This document shows positions 46,157 through 53,998 of a stretch of DNA of 64,000 nucleotides, piece after piece. The notes beneath the pieces are model-generated. The model saw only the letters and a list, made by a program, of their open reading frames with translations. It was not told where the DNA came from and searched no databases. The DNA lies in NCBI RefSeq assembly GCF_000424005.1, contig NZ_AUJB01000009.1, positions 124,001 to 188,000 of the forward strand. Reading direction: 5' to 3'. Position 1 is the first letter of the stretch, and every line of letters begins with the position of its first letter. The stretch comes from Pseudobutyrivibrio ruminis CF1b. GTDB lineage: Bacteria > Bacillota > Clostridia > Lachnospirales > Lachnospiraceae. Made by a program: the position numbers and the translations under genes.

Positions 46157-46309
46157 ATGAAGAATTTAATGATGAATGTAAAGAATAAGATGGTTGAATT
46201 TTGGAATGAGGAAGATGGAATCGGCACAGTGGAGATGATCCTTATCCTGGTTGGAATCTGTATAGCCGATAAAAGCCGCATTTTATGTGGAAATTTTAGA
46301 TGTATATGA
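46157..46309 (+). pseudogene. Truncated Flp-type pilin gene
   Basis: ATG 46157 follows AGAGAGGAATT. The first 31 residues match clostridial Flp pilins: EFWNEEDGIGTVEMILIL, with the processing-site Gly and Glu+5 of the prepilin. After LVG the sequence loses the rest of the hydrophobic helix and turns into ICIADKSRILCGNFRCI then stop, 50 residues in all. The break at about 46256-46265 coincides with the change from Tad genes to accessory DNA. A 17-codon open tail in another frame (AAFYVEILDVYEKSIM, ending TAA 46323-46325) looks like the 3' end of a different gene. Confidence 0.55.
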
Positions 46310-46360
46310 GAAAAGTATTATGTAATGATAGGTCTAGTTTTTTTAGAAAAGGTAAAAATA

Positions 46361-46684
46361 ATGTTTACAGAATTTGATGAGTTCCTTTTGACATGCGGAT
46401 ATTTTAAGATAAGAAATTGGAATATAGATAGTGCCGAGGTGATAAGTATAGATTCAGGGCACTATTGGATTATAAAGAAATTTGATAAGGAAGGGTACCC
46501 GGGGCTGGTATTGTATCATAGCCATGATGGAAGATTATATCATGTACATTTCTGCTATAAGGATCAGGATATAGCTCCAGCGGTATCAGAGATTATGAGT
46601 CACGATAGGTATCAGAAGAAGAAATTGAAGCTTAGGAACAGAATTACAAAGGTATCGAATAGAGAGCTCATGATGGCCCTTTAA
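46361..46684 (+). CDS. Unknown small protein
   Basis: The 108-residue cytoplasmic protein has no recognised domain. It contains a His/Tyr-rich centre (DSGHYWIIKKF; YHSHDGRLYHVHFCYKD) and a basic C-terminus. ATG 46361 follows AGGTAAAAATA; an in-frame ATG at 46325 is possible but lacks a site. It is the first complete gene of the accessory region. Confidence 0.6.
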   Translation: MFTEFDEFLLTCGYFKIRNWNIDSAEVISIDSGHYWIIKKFDKEGYPGLVLYHSHDGRLYHVHFCYKDQDIAPAVSEIMSHDRYQKKKLKLRNRITKVSNRELMMAL

Positions 46685-46756
46685 TAGGCGAGGTTTAATG
46701 GACAGGTAAGATGCAATAATACAATTAAGGCGGCATAGGTGATAGGAGAGACGCTT

Positions 46757-46978
46757 ATGTGCAAATATTGTGATAATCATGAGGATTACTATGAAGGAAG
46801 TTTATTGACAGCTAAGATTGAGCTTGGATTTGGTGGGGATGAATATATATGGGTTTTGATTGACCCGGATACAAAGAAACTTGGAATTGTAGTGCTTAAC
46901 CCAAGGACTTCGGAACAACGAGAGTCTTTTATCAAAGTCAACTATTGTCCAATTTGTGGAAGAAGAATAAAGAAGTAG
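46757..46978 (+). CDS. Small zinc-ribbon-like protein
   Basis: The 73-residue protein begins MCKYCDN and ends YCPICGRRIKK, two CxxC knuckles separated by about 60 residues; a zinc ribbon is likely. Such small plasmid/phage proteins are of unknown role. ATG 46757 is chosen because TAGGAGAGACGC lies before it. A terminator follows about 50 bases downstream. Confidence 0.7.
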   Translation: MCKYCDNHEDYYEGSLLTAKIELGFGGDEYIWVLIDPDTKKLGIVVLNPRTSEQRESFIKVNYCPICGRRIKK

Positions 46979-47026
46979 CTGATTAACATTGATTACAGCC
47001 TATGCTGTCGTGGGAAGAGATATGTG

Positions 47027-47061
47027 TGAGCCAAGGCAAATTGCCCTGGCTCATTTTTTTT
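47027..47061 (+). terminator. Terminator with CCAAG/CCTGG mismatch (copy 1)
   Basis: TGAGCCAAGGCAA pairs with TTGCCCTGGCTCA except for one A-C mismatch, followed by eight T. Related hairpins occur at 47878 and 48822. Confidence 0.9.
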
Positions 47062-47083
47062 AGGGGGTTCTTAAAAAAATGTG

Positions 47084-47114
47084 TTGACTCCTACGTTACG
47101 TAATAGTTTATGGT
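47084..47114 (+). promoter_or_regulatory. MerR-type promoter with 19-bp spacer and dyad
   Basis: TTGACT (47084-47089) and TATGGT (47109-47114) are separated by 19 bp, the over-long spacing that MerR regulators untwist. A dyad TACGT-T-ACGTA (47092-47102), extended by ACT and AGT on the outside, sits in the spacer. This indicates autoregulation of the gene that follows. Confidence 0.75.
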
Positions 47115-47142
47115 ATAGTTACACGTGAAGGAGATGAGAGCC

Positions 47143-47871
47143 ATGATGACAGTAAATGAAGTAAGTAAGCTGACAGGAGTGAGTATACGCACCTTGCAGT
47201 ATTATGACAAAATTGGACTTTTTAAGCCGGCAGAGTATACGGAGTCCGGGTACAGACTGTATGACGATGCAGCACTGGAAAAATTGCAGCAGATTTTACT
47301 GTTTCGGGAGCTGGAGTTTCCGTTAAAAGATATAAAGGATATTATAACCAGATCTGATTTTGACAAAAGTAAAGCACTGGATCAGCAGATAGGGCTTTTG
47401 GAACTAAAGAAAGAGCATATCGAAAATCTGATCGAGATGTGCAAAGGATTAAAACTGAGAGGAGTGAGACATTTGGATTTTACAGCATTTGATTCTAGCA
47501 AGCTCGATGAGTATGCTAAAAGAGCAAAAGAGCAGTGGGGCAAGACCCCTGAGTATAAGGAATTTGAAGAAAAGAATAAGAACAGATCAAAGAGCGATGA
47601 AGAGCATATGATGGCTGATTTCATGAAGATCTTTGAGGAGTTTGGTGGCTTGAAGGATAAGGCTCCTGCCACGGTTGAGGTACAGGATCAGGTAAAGAAA
47701 CTTCAGAGCTTTATAACTGAGCATTTTTATAAGTGTTCAAACGAGATCCTTTCAAGCCTTGGAAAGATGTATGCCGGAGGCGGTGAGTTTACGGATAACA
47801 TCAATAAGATGGGGGGAGAAGGAACTGCAGAGTTTGTTTTTGAAGCTATAAAGGTATATTGCGGAAAATAA
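47143..47871 (+). CDS. TipA-like MerR-family transcriptional activator
   Basis: The 242-residue protein has a MerR winged helix (TVNEVSKLTGVSIRTLQYYDKIGLF), a dimer coiled coil and a C-terminal TipAS domain (about residues 115-240; YAKRAKEQWGKTPEYKEFEEK) that in Streptomyces binds thiopeptide antibiotics. It probably activates its own 19-bp-spacer promoter on binding a ligand. ATG 47143 follows GAAGGAGATGAGAGCC. No resistance pump is adjacent. Confidence 0.92.
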   Translation: MMTVNEVSKLTGVSIRTLQYYDKIGLFKPAEYTESGYRLYDDAALEKLQQILLFRELEFPLKDIKDIITRSDFDKSKALDQQIGLLELKKEHIENLIEMCKGLKLRGVRHLDFTAFDSSKLDEYAKRAKEQWGKTPEYKEFEEKNKNRSKSDEEHMMADFMKIFEEFGGLKDKAPATVEVQDQVKKLQSFITEHFYKCSNEILSSLGKMYAGGGEFTDNINKMGGEGTAEFVFEAIKVYCGK

Positions 47872-47877
47872 TGTGGC

Positions 47878-47917
47878 TGCGCCAAGAGACTTTGTTCTCC
47901 TGGCGCATATCTTTTTT
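47878..47917 (+). terminator. Terminator with CCAAG/CCTGG mismatch (copy 2)
   Basis: TGCGCCAAGAGA pairs with TCTCCTGGCGCA around CTTTGT, with one A-C mismatch, and T residues follow. Confidence 0.9.
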
Positions 47918-48010
47918 ATTAGCTATGTTCAATGGAAAAAATCATTTGAAAATATAGAGAAAATTGTGGTATTTTAAAATCTGAAAATTAAACAGAGAAA
48001 CATAAACGAC

Positions 48011-48102
48011 ACATGTAGTGCATAGCACGTAAATCTGATCACGGTACGTATGTTAGAACATATCAAGCCGTTTTAGATAATGCTATGGCTACATGTTTTT
48101 TT
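48011..48102 (+). ncRNA. Structured leader RNA ending in a terminator-like helix
   Basis: ACATGTAG/CTACATGT (48011-48018 with 48089-48096) and GCATAGC/GCTATG form a long outer helix enclosing two more paired segments: ACGG with CCGT, and TATGT with ACATA around TAGA. Seven T follow, and the ribosome binding site of the next gene lies 10 bases beyond. This is the shape of a riboswitch or attenuator whose closing helix is itself the terminator. I do not recognise a known class. Confidence 0.5.
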
Positions 48103-48123
48103 ATGTCAAAGGGAGGATAACTA

Positions 48124-48816
48124 ATGCCGAGAAATCAATTTCAAAGAATGATCTTCGCCCTACTTACAGTAATTATTACTGTACATGGGTATGTGTTTTA
48201 CAGCTTATACGTTGTAAACGGGAAACTACTTATGGAGATAACAGGGGCAGATAGTGTGCTTGGAGCTATTAAAACTCAGGGTGGCGTGTATATGTTTGGA
48301 AGGATGCTTCCTATATGGGCCGTTGTAATTGTGGAGTTCTGCTTTGCGTATGCCTTGGAGTGCCTTGTGGGAAGCCCTATGTCCTTTAAGATGGCATGCA
48401 GGATGTTTGACCCTAAGAATAATCATCCAATGATATTTGAAACAGCTATCATTTCATGTACTGTTCTTATCATGTGCCCGGCAATGAGCTTTATTGCTGC
48501 ATTTTTGTATTATCCATATTATAACGGGTTTAATGTCTTTACACTTCTTGCAAACTGGGTAGAGCTTGTATGTCATAACTTTCCGTTTGCATTCTTTTCA
48601 CAAGTATTCTTTATACAGCCCTTTGTCAGATGGGCATTTGGAAAGCTCTTTGCAAAAGACATAGCTGCCAGAAACAAGAATGCATCTGCGGAGCGTCCTA
48701 AAGATGAGACAGAAGCAATCGCGGACATCTTTAAGAGAATGGATGAAATTCAGGAAAGACTTGAACACGAAAGAAGACAGAGAAAGAAGCTTGCTGAGAA
48801 ATTGAATAACCAGTAA
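48124..48816 (+). CDS. Four-helix membrane protein (possibly DUF2798-like)
   Basis: The 230-residue protein has four membrane helices, arranged as two similar pairs: FALLTVIITVHGYVFYSLYV with PIWAVVIVEFCFAYALECLVG, and TAIISCTVLIMCPAMSFIA with a helix near residue 155. This internal duplication resembles DUF2798 proteins. A cytoplasmic coiled-coil tail (IQERLEHERRQRKKLAEKL) follows. The gene stands behind a structured leader and ends at a terminator, so it is separately regulated. Confidence 0.7.
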   Translation: MPRNQFQRMIFALLTVIITVHGYVFYSLYVVNGKLLMEITGADSVLGAIKTQGGVYMFGRMLPIWAVVIVEFCFAYALECLVGSPMSFKMACRMFDPKNNHPMIFETAIISCTVLIMCPAMSFIAAFLYYPYYNGFNVFTLLANWVELVCHNFPFAFFSQVFFIQPFVRWAFGKLFAKDIAARNKNASAERPKDETEAIADIFKRMDEIQERLEHERRQRKKLAEKLNNQ

Positions 48817-48821
48817 TGTAA

Positions 48822-48852
48822 ATGAGCCAAGAGACTTGTTCTCCTGGCTCAT
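48822..48852. terminator. Bidirectional terminator with CCAAG/CCTGG mismatch (copy 3)
   Basis: ATGAGCCAAGAGA pairs with TCTCCTGGCTCAT except for one A-C mismatch. It lies between two converging genes and probably serves both. Confidence 0.8.
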
Positions 48853-48857
48853 AATTT

Positions 48858-49166
48858 TTAGAAACTATCAAGAAATGAGAGAGCTGCATCAAAGGCGGCT
48901 TCCTCTGTTTTTGTATCCTCTTTTGGAGAGGTATCTGTATTTGGGGAAGATAGCGTAAGCTTTCCGGAAAGTCTTTCTGCTATAAGGTCAGCCAATTTCT
49001 CAGCATCATTTGGTGCAGGGTCCTCATTTATAAGGTGGCGTACCGCTTCAATTACCATGTGGCTTTCGGAACGGTAGCCGTATTTCTTATAGTCTGTAAT
49101 GGCATCGTATACAGCAAGATCTGAAAGAGTGTCCTGAAAACGAACGGTCTTCCTTTTGACGTTCAT
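48858..49166 (-). CDS. ParR-like ribbon-helix-helix partition adaptor
   Basis: The 102-residue protein has an N-terminal ribbon-helix-helix pattern (KTVRFQDTLSDLAVYDAITDYKKYG then SHMVIEAVRHLI) and an acidic, Thr/Ser-rich C-terminus ending AALSFLDSF, which could contact the actin filament. It overlaps the end of the ParM-like gene by one base (TAATG). In plasmids ParR binds the centromere parC and the ParM filament tip. Confidence 0.7.
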   Translation of the reverse strand: MNVKRKTVRFQDTLSDLAVYDAITDYKKYGYRSESHMVIEAVRHLINEDPAPNDAEKLADLIAERLSGKLTLSSPNTDTSPKEDTKTEEAAFDAALSFLDSF

Positions 49167-50071
49167 TACCTGCCTCCCATCTTATGACGGATAAGTTCCT
49201 CATATCCTTTGGCATTGATAGATACATCATCAAGGATGAGGGCATTTTTCTTATCTGCCTCGGAGAGGAAGTGCTTCATGATGGTTGCCCCGCCTCCGAT
49301 AAAGATAAACTGGGTAAGGTCAGAGTTAAAGTTTAAGGCTCTGATCTGATCCATGAGGTTTGTAGCATAGGATGTAAGACCTGTCTTTATGATATCAAGG
49401 TAGTCTTTAGGGATATCGCTTGTTCCGTAGATCATGACTTCCTTGATGGTGGTTTCATCAGCTTCCTGCCCGAGGTTCTGACGAAGAGCTTCGTTGATGT
49501 CATTCATGCAGGTGATAGTTCCAAGTGGAAGTGACTTACATCTTGTCTGATCAGGGATAAATTCTGTCAGAGGCAGAATATCCACTGTCCAGGAGCCGAT
49601 ATCAATGACAAGGGCTGATTTGTGGAAGTCTTTCATGAAAGAAACAATCCCGGCATATCCTTGAGGGAATACATCAACGGAAAGAAGTGTCACAGAGTAC
49701 TGCACATCTTCATATTTGAAAATAAGGCGGCGGTTTTTGGTGTAGTATTCCACAAAGTCTTTTTTCTCTGCACCCATACGGGTAAGGGGAACACCCACAC
49801 CAAGATGTACGTCTGCAACAGTGGTGCCGGTCTTTTTAAGTTCCTCAGCGATAGCTGCCATTGTAAGGACTCTCATGTTTTCATCCTCTGTCTTTGATTT
49901 CTGTACGGATACTTTGCCGTTTCCGATTGCATAAAAGCCCTCTGTGGTTTCAATTACCCTTGTAGCAAGGGGCGGTTTTCCGGGGAGTTTCTTTACTCCT
50001 GAAGAAAAACAGTTGTGTGATGTCTTGGTATTTCCGTATCCTACATCTACTCCGATTACATATGCTGCCAT
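49166..50071 (-). CDS. ParM/StbA-like actin ATPase
   Basis: The 301-residue actin-fold ATPase has phosphate-1 motif VIGVDVGYGNTKT, phosphate-2 motif ALVIDIGSWTVDI and the adenosine motif FIFIGGGATIM. It resembles plasmid segregation filaments rather than MreB. It lies 22 bases after a recombinase-operon gene on the same strand, with an AAGGAGGATT site. A clear upstream parC repeat array is not visible. Confidence 0.87.
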   Translation of the reverse strand: MAAYVIGVDVGYGNTKTSHNCFSSGVKKLPGKPPLATRVIETTEGFYAIGNGKVSVQKSKTEDENMRVLTMAAIAEELKKTGTTVADVHLGVGVPLTRMGAEKKDFVEYYTKNRRLIFKYEDVQYSVTLLSVDVFPQGYAGIVSFMKDFHKSALVIDIGSWTVDILPLTEFIPDQTRCKSLPLGTITCMNDINEALRQNLGQEADETTIKEVMIYGTSDIPKDYLDIIKTGLTSYATNLMDQIRALNFNSDLTQFIFIGGGATIMKHFLSEADKKNALILDDVSINAKGYEELIRHKMGGR

Positions 50072-50093
50072 AGTTTAAAATCCTCCTTGTAAA

Positions 50094-50486
50094 TTAAAGT
50101 TTTTCAATAAGTGCAAAATCAACATCGTTTTGTTTCTCGTCCTGAAGCCTTTTAAGAGCAAAGGCAAGCTGGCTTTTTTCCATGCGCAGGCGGTCAATCT
50201 CGTCTTTTTGCATTTTCACAGTTTCTTTAAGGGCTTCATTTAAGGTCTTGTCCCTGCGGGAGGATAAGATTTTTCCTTCCTGAGACTTAAGGGCTTTCAT
50301 AAGTTCATCATTTACCTGTTCGTTTTTATAGAAAAATGATCTTGAAAGTCCAGTAAGCTTGGTAAGTTCAACGATTGATATGTGTTCGTTTGCTTTTACC
50401 ATGCGTCTTATAGTGTCAATTGCGAGGATCTTCTTTTCCTCTGATAGCTTCTTATTTGCAAGAAGCATGTTGTCGTAGTTGTTCAT
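50094..50486 (-). CDS. TnpC-like transposition accessory protein
   Basis: The 130-residue protein has an N-terminal helix-turn-helix (ISIVELTKLTGLSRSFFYKN) and a C-terminal coiled coil (MQKDEIDRLRMEKSQLAFAL). In size, position and pattern it matches TnpC of Tn554-type elements, which guides orientation and efficiency of insertion. ATG 50486 overlaps the stop of the integrase upstream (TAATG); an in-frame ATG at 50498 directly abuts the ribosome binding site. Confidence 0.75.
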   Translation of the reverse strand: MNNYDNMLLANKKLSEEKKILAIDTIRRMVKANEHISIVELTKLTGLSRSFFYKNEQVNDELMKALKSQEGKILSSRRDKTLNEALKETVKMQKDEIDRLRMEKSQLAFALKRLQDEKQNDVDFALIEKL

Positions 50487-51973
50487 TATTCCATCCATCC
50501 TTTCTTAAATTTTTTGATTTTTTCATTACGTTTGTCGATTACAGGCTTTGTGCTTTCTGCTAAGGTCTTAGGACTCATCTGCCTGTAATATGCCACACTG
50601 CTTATGGACTTGTGCCCAAGAAGAGCTGCTATTGTTGCATCATCAGCAAAGAGGTCACAAAGGTGTTTTCCGTATGTATGCCTTAGAAGATGCGTTCCAA
50701 CAGTAAAGGGCTTTCCGTTATCATCAAGCAGGTCAAGGGTCTGTACCATAGTTCTAAAGCGGTAGGAAAGAGAAGCATATGTCAGGGGCTTTGTGGGATC
50801 CTTGTCTGAGACAAAGATATAATCACAATCGCCGTATATACTTGCAGTTTCCTCTATGCTGGCTTTAAGGAGCGAGCATAGTTCTTCATTGATAGTCTTT
50901 TCATAGGTATTTCCGGTTTTGGGCTGGCATATCTTTACGTGTGGCTTTTCTCCAAAGAAGACATTTTCCTTTTTTAGCGTCATGGTATCGGATATACGAA
51001 GCCCTAAAAGCTCATGGATTAGCAGGAGCCTTGCAGTCTGCTTATCAAGGAGCTTATAGCCTGCGTGGAGTCTTTGCAGCTCTGCATCAGAGTAGCTTTT
51101 GTATATGGTTCTTTTGTGCTTAGAAAAGTCACTTTTTAGGAAAATTCCTTTTAGGTTGTCATAGGAGTATAGCTTTCCAACCACGATAAAGATGCTTTTT
51201 AGGGCAGACAGTTCTGTCCTGTAGTCCTTTTTACGTTTTGATTCAAGGTAGAGGTATGACAGGTATTCCTCTAAAAGTTCCCGGCTAAAGTCCTTTAAGG
51301 ATATGATCTCCGGGAAAGATTTTTGTAAAAATTCAGAGAGAAAATTTACTGCCATGATTTCCACAGATACATAGCTTACAGAGCGTCTTTTTAAGTGATA
51401 TAGAGCGGCATCTTTGATTTCTTTTTTTATGTCCTCTTGCCTGATCTTTGAGAAGTTTATCTGTTTTCTTTCCTTGATAGGGGAGTCCCGTACAGGGAAA
51501 GGAAGCGATTCTAACTTCCAGATATCATTTTCAAGTGAAAAGCCTTCATCTTCCTTTGGAAGAAAGTAATTATAGGCTGCTCTTAAGTAGTAAAACATTG
51601 GGTTATCTGCCCTATAGGTTTTTCCAAGCTCGGACCGGTACTTTTCATAGGAAAGTCTTTCTTCGTTCATGAGAAGATATACACGGAGCCGCCTTTCTAT
51701 GTCCTTAAGAGGAAGGTCTGTAAGGTGCTCTATTTCCGGAAAGGTATCAGTAATAAAGTCAGCAAAATTATGAAAGTTTGTTTGCTCGCTACGCAGGGAG
51801 AGATAGGATATCTTTTCTGCCCTGTCATATATAAAGGCGGCAAAGTCATTTCTTATATCTGTAGGTGGGAGCCTTGATAAATCAAAGGCATGCTTTGGTG
51901 CGTAAAGGCTATGTTTTCTTTGATCCGGTGTTAAATTCCTGTAACAGGGCAGATCCTTAAAATACAGTTTCAT
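50486..51973 (-). CDS. Tyrosine recombinase (third of trio)
   Basis: The 495-residue integrase has catalytic Arg in HELLGLRISDTM, the HxxR box HLLRHTYGKH, LGHKSISSV and the nucleophile Tyr in AYYRQM. Its long N-terminal domain (over 250 residues) would be the DNA-binding part. Its ATG overlaps the stop of the 629-residue recombinase (ATGA). It has no counterpart in classical Tn554, which has only two recombinases. Confidence 0.88.
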   Translation of the reverse strand: MKLYFKDLPCYRNLTPDQRKHSLYAPKHAFDLSRLPPTDIRNDFAAFIYDRAEKISYLSLRSEQTNFHNFADFITDTFPEIEHLTDLPLKDIERRLRVYLLMNEERLSYEKYRSELGKTYRADNPMFYYLRAAYNYFLPKEDEGFSLENDIWKLESLPFPVRDSPIKERKQINFSKIRQEDIKKEIKDAALYHLKRRSVSYVSVEIMAVNFLSEFLQKSFPEIISLKDFSRELLEEYLSYLYLESKRKKDYRTELSALKSIFIVVGKLYSYDNLKGIFLKSDFSKHKRTIYKSYSDAELQRLHAGYKLLDKQTARLLLIHELLGLRISDTMTLKKENVFFGEKPHVKICQPKTGNTYEKTINEELCSLLKASIEETASIYGDCDYIFVSDKDPTKPLTYASLSYRFRTMVQTLDLLDDNGKPFTVGTHLLRHTYGKHLCDLFADDATIAALLGHKSISSVAYYRQMSPKTLAESTKPVIDKRNEKIKKFKKGWME

Positions 51974-53859
51974 TCGATGTGGTTCTCCTTAAAATATTCC
52001 TCCTGTAAAAGGTCGATGCGACCCGGCAGGTGGTCAATGTACTGCTTTGTCATATCATCCCTAGTGTGTCCAAGGTAAGCTCTTGTGGTGCCAAGGGGAG
52101 CTCCAGACATATGAAGGTCTGTAGCTATGGTGTGGCGATAGTCATGGGACTTAAAATCTATGTCCTTTGTTTCTTCATATAGAAGGAGCTGAGCCTTCAT
52201 CTGTTTTACAAAAGTAGCTGCCTGGTAAGGCTTATTCTTGTCTTTGCATGAAGGGAAGATAAATTCTGACCCGGAATCATCTTCTGTTATGTGGCGTCTT
52301 AAGAGCCTTGATACTTCTTCCGGTATCGGTATCTGCTTGTCAGAGCGCAATTTATATTGGTAAATCTTAAGCCAAAAGGCTCCATTATCAGAAAAGAGGG
52401 CGTCTTTTCTTAGGGAGCAGACCTCATTGATACGAAGCCCTGTGGAATAGAGGGTTAAGTACATAAGACCAAGGGTTTCGGGGAAGTCGGAAAGTACTGT
52501 AAAAATCTGATCAATCGTTTCTTCTTCAACAGTCCTGTCATGATGTAGATATCTTGCCTTTTTATAGAAGTAGTCAAAAGGAAACGATGGGATCAAAAGC
52601 TTTTCTCTGACGGAAAGCGTGGTCAGAAAAAAGGAAAGCATGGTGAGCGTCCTGTTATAGGTTTCCGGTCTAAGGTCCTGAGAGTCTTTGTATTCTATGA
52701 AGCCTTCAATGTCCGAATATGATAGTTCGGATAGGGAACTGTGCTTTTCTTCAAGGTATTTGGTAAATTCTTTAGCTCCGTAGTATTTTTCAAGTAATGA
52801 CTGCATAGAGTACTTGGGCGATAGTACAAGCAGATATTTCATGTAGTGCTGCAGGATTTCTCTGTGCTCATAGGAAACGTCTCCAAAGTTAAAGCACTCA
52901 ATTCCTCGTGTAGGGTTTGCTCTTTCAGATAATGAGAATCTTTCAAGGAACCAGAGTGTTGCTGTAAAGTCTGGCTTACTATCTGAAAGAAATAAAAATC
53001 GTCTGGCCCTGTATAAAACCTGTGGAGCATTTTTTGATATCGCATCCATGTTTTTTTCAAGGAAAGCATGAAAATCAGATACTTCCTTGTCTGTTATATG
53101 TTTTAAGTCCTGAATACCGGCACTAACGCAGTACTTATAGAGATAGTAAAGGGGCGTTATGAAGTGCTGGATCATGTAGTGGTTTTTTCGATCCTTAATC
53201 TGTGAAAGGTCAAAAAGCAGGACTTTGTAAATTTGTTTTTTTACAGTCACAGATGCAGGCAGTGAAAAGTCAAAGTAAAGAAATTCCTTGCGCGCTGTGT
53301 AGTAAAGCCTCTCTGCAATGTAGGGATCCGGGAAGTATCCAAGAAAGAGGAGCCTATTTTCATAGGGCGGTGTTCTTCGGATGGTGATCTTTTTTATTTC
53401 TGATAAAACCATCTGGTCTAAGGCTTTTAAGTATTCCGAGTGCTTTGCCGGAACAGAAAGAGCAAGGTAATCATCATATAAAGCCCTTGTATCTGCTGTG
53501 ATTTCAGAAAAGCTTTCTATGCCGGACACCATAAGAAAGGTAAGACATTTTCTGCCACGGGCTGTTTCAGCAAAGGATGATACGGTAAGCGGATGTCCAT
53601 TTTCTTTCATGTAAGCAAAATAGACGGTCTCAAGGTCTCCTTTGTATGCTGAATACTGTTTTGGTGAGAAAGCAAATTCATGACGGACAGTGGTAATAAA
53701 GGCTTTTAGGGTATTAACAGAAATTTCTGAAAGGGATGAAAAGCCAAGCGATGACAAAAATGAGTATAAGAAGTCAACCCTTTTGCCTAAAACAGAAGGC
53801 GAGAGGGTAATTTCTTCATATAATGAACTTTCGCTTTCGACTAACTTAAGTAGAGCCAT
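51970..53859 (-). CDS. TnpB-like tyrosine recombinase
   Basis: At 629 residues it has the size of TnpB of Tn554 (630). Catalytic residues are Arg in LYSTGLRINEVCSL, HDYRHTIA, YLGHTRDD and Tyr in KQYIDHLP. The ribosome binding site AAAGGA favours ATG 53859 over 53865. It is second of three recombinases read in the same direction, with 133 non-coding bases to the first. Confidence 0.9.
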   Translation of the reverse strand: MALLKLVESESSLYEEITLSPSVLGKRVDFLYSFLSSLGFSSLSEISVNTLKAFITTVRHEFAFSPKQYSAYKGDLETVYFAYMKENGHPLTVSSFAETARGRKCLTFLMVSGIESFSEITADTRALYDDYLALSVPAKHSEYLKALDQMVLSEIKKITIRRTPPYENRLLFLGYFPDPYIAERLYYTARKEFLYFDFSLPASVTVKKQIYKVLLFDLSQIKDRKNHYMIQHFITPLYYLYKYCVSAGIQDLKHITDKEVSDFHAFLEKNMDAISKNAPQVLYRARRFLFLSDSKPDFTATLWFLERFSLSERANPTRGIECFNFGDVSYEHREILQHYMKYLLVLSPKYSMQSLLEKYYGAKEFTKYLEEKHSSLSELSYSDIEGFIEYKDSQDLRPETYNRTLTMLSFFLTTLSVREKLLIPSFPFDYFYKKARYLHHDRTVEEETIDQIFTVLSDFPETLGLMYLTLYSTGLRINEVCSLRKDALFSDNGAFWLKIYQYKLRSDKQIPIPEEVSRLLRRHITEDDSGSEFIFPSCKDKNKPYQAATFVKQMKAQLLLYEETKDIDFKSHDYRHTIATDLHMSGAPLGTTRAYLGHTRDDMTKQYIDHLPGRIDLLQEEYFKENHIE

Positions 53860-53998
53860 AGTCATTCCTTTCTTAAACCTTAAGGGTTTTATCCATTTTC
53901 CTCTTAGGTGCTAAAAGTCCTTTTTTGGAGCCTTGTCAAGTCAGTAAGATGTTTTGGCAGGTGGCTTTACAAGGCAGAGAAAAAGGATAAACTTGTCG

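Noticed and set aside
50072-50093. parC centromere immediately upstream of the ParM-like gene
   Set aside because: Only 22 bases are available and they contain the ribosome binding site; no repeats. A centromere would have to lie elsewhere, for example at 55106-55423.
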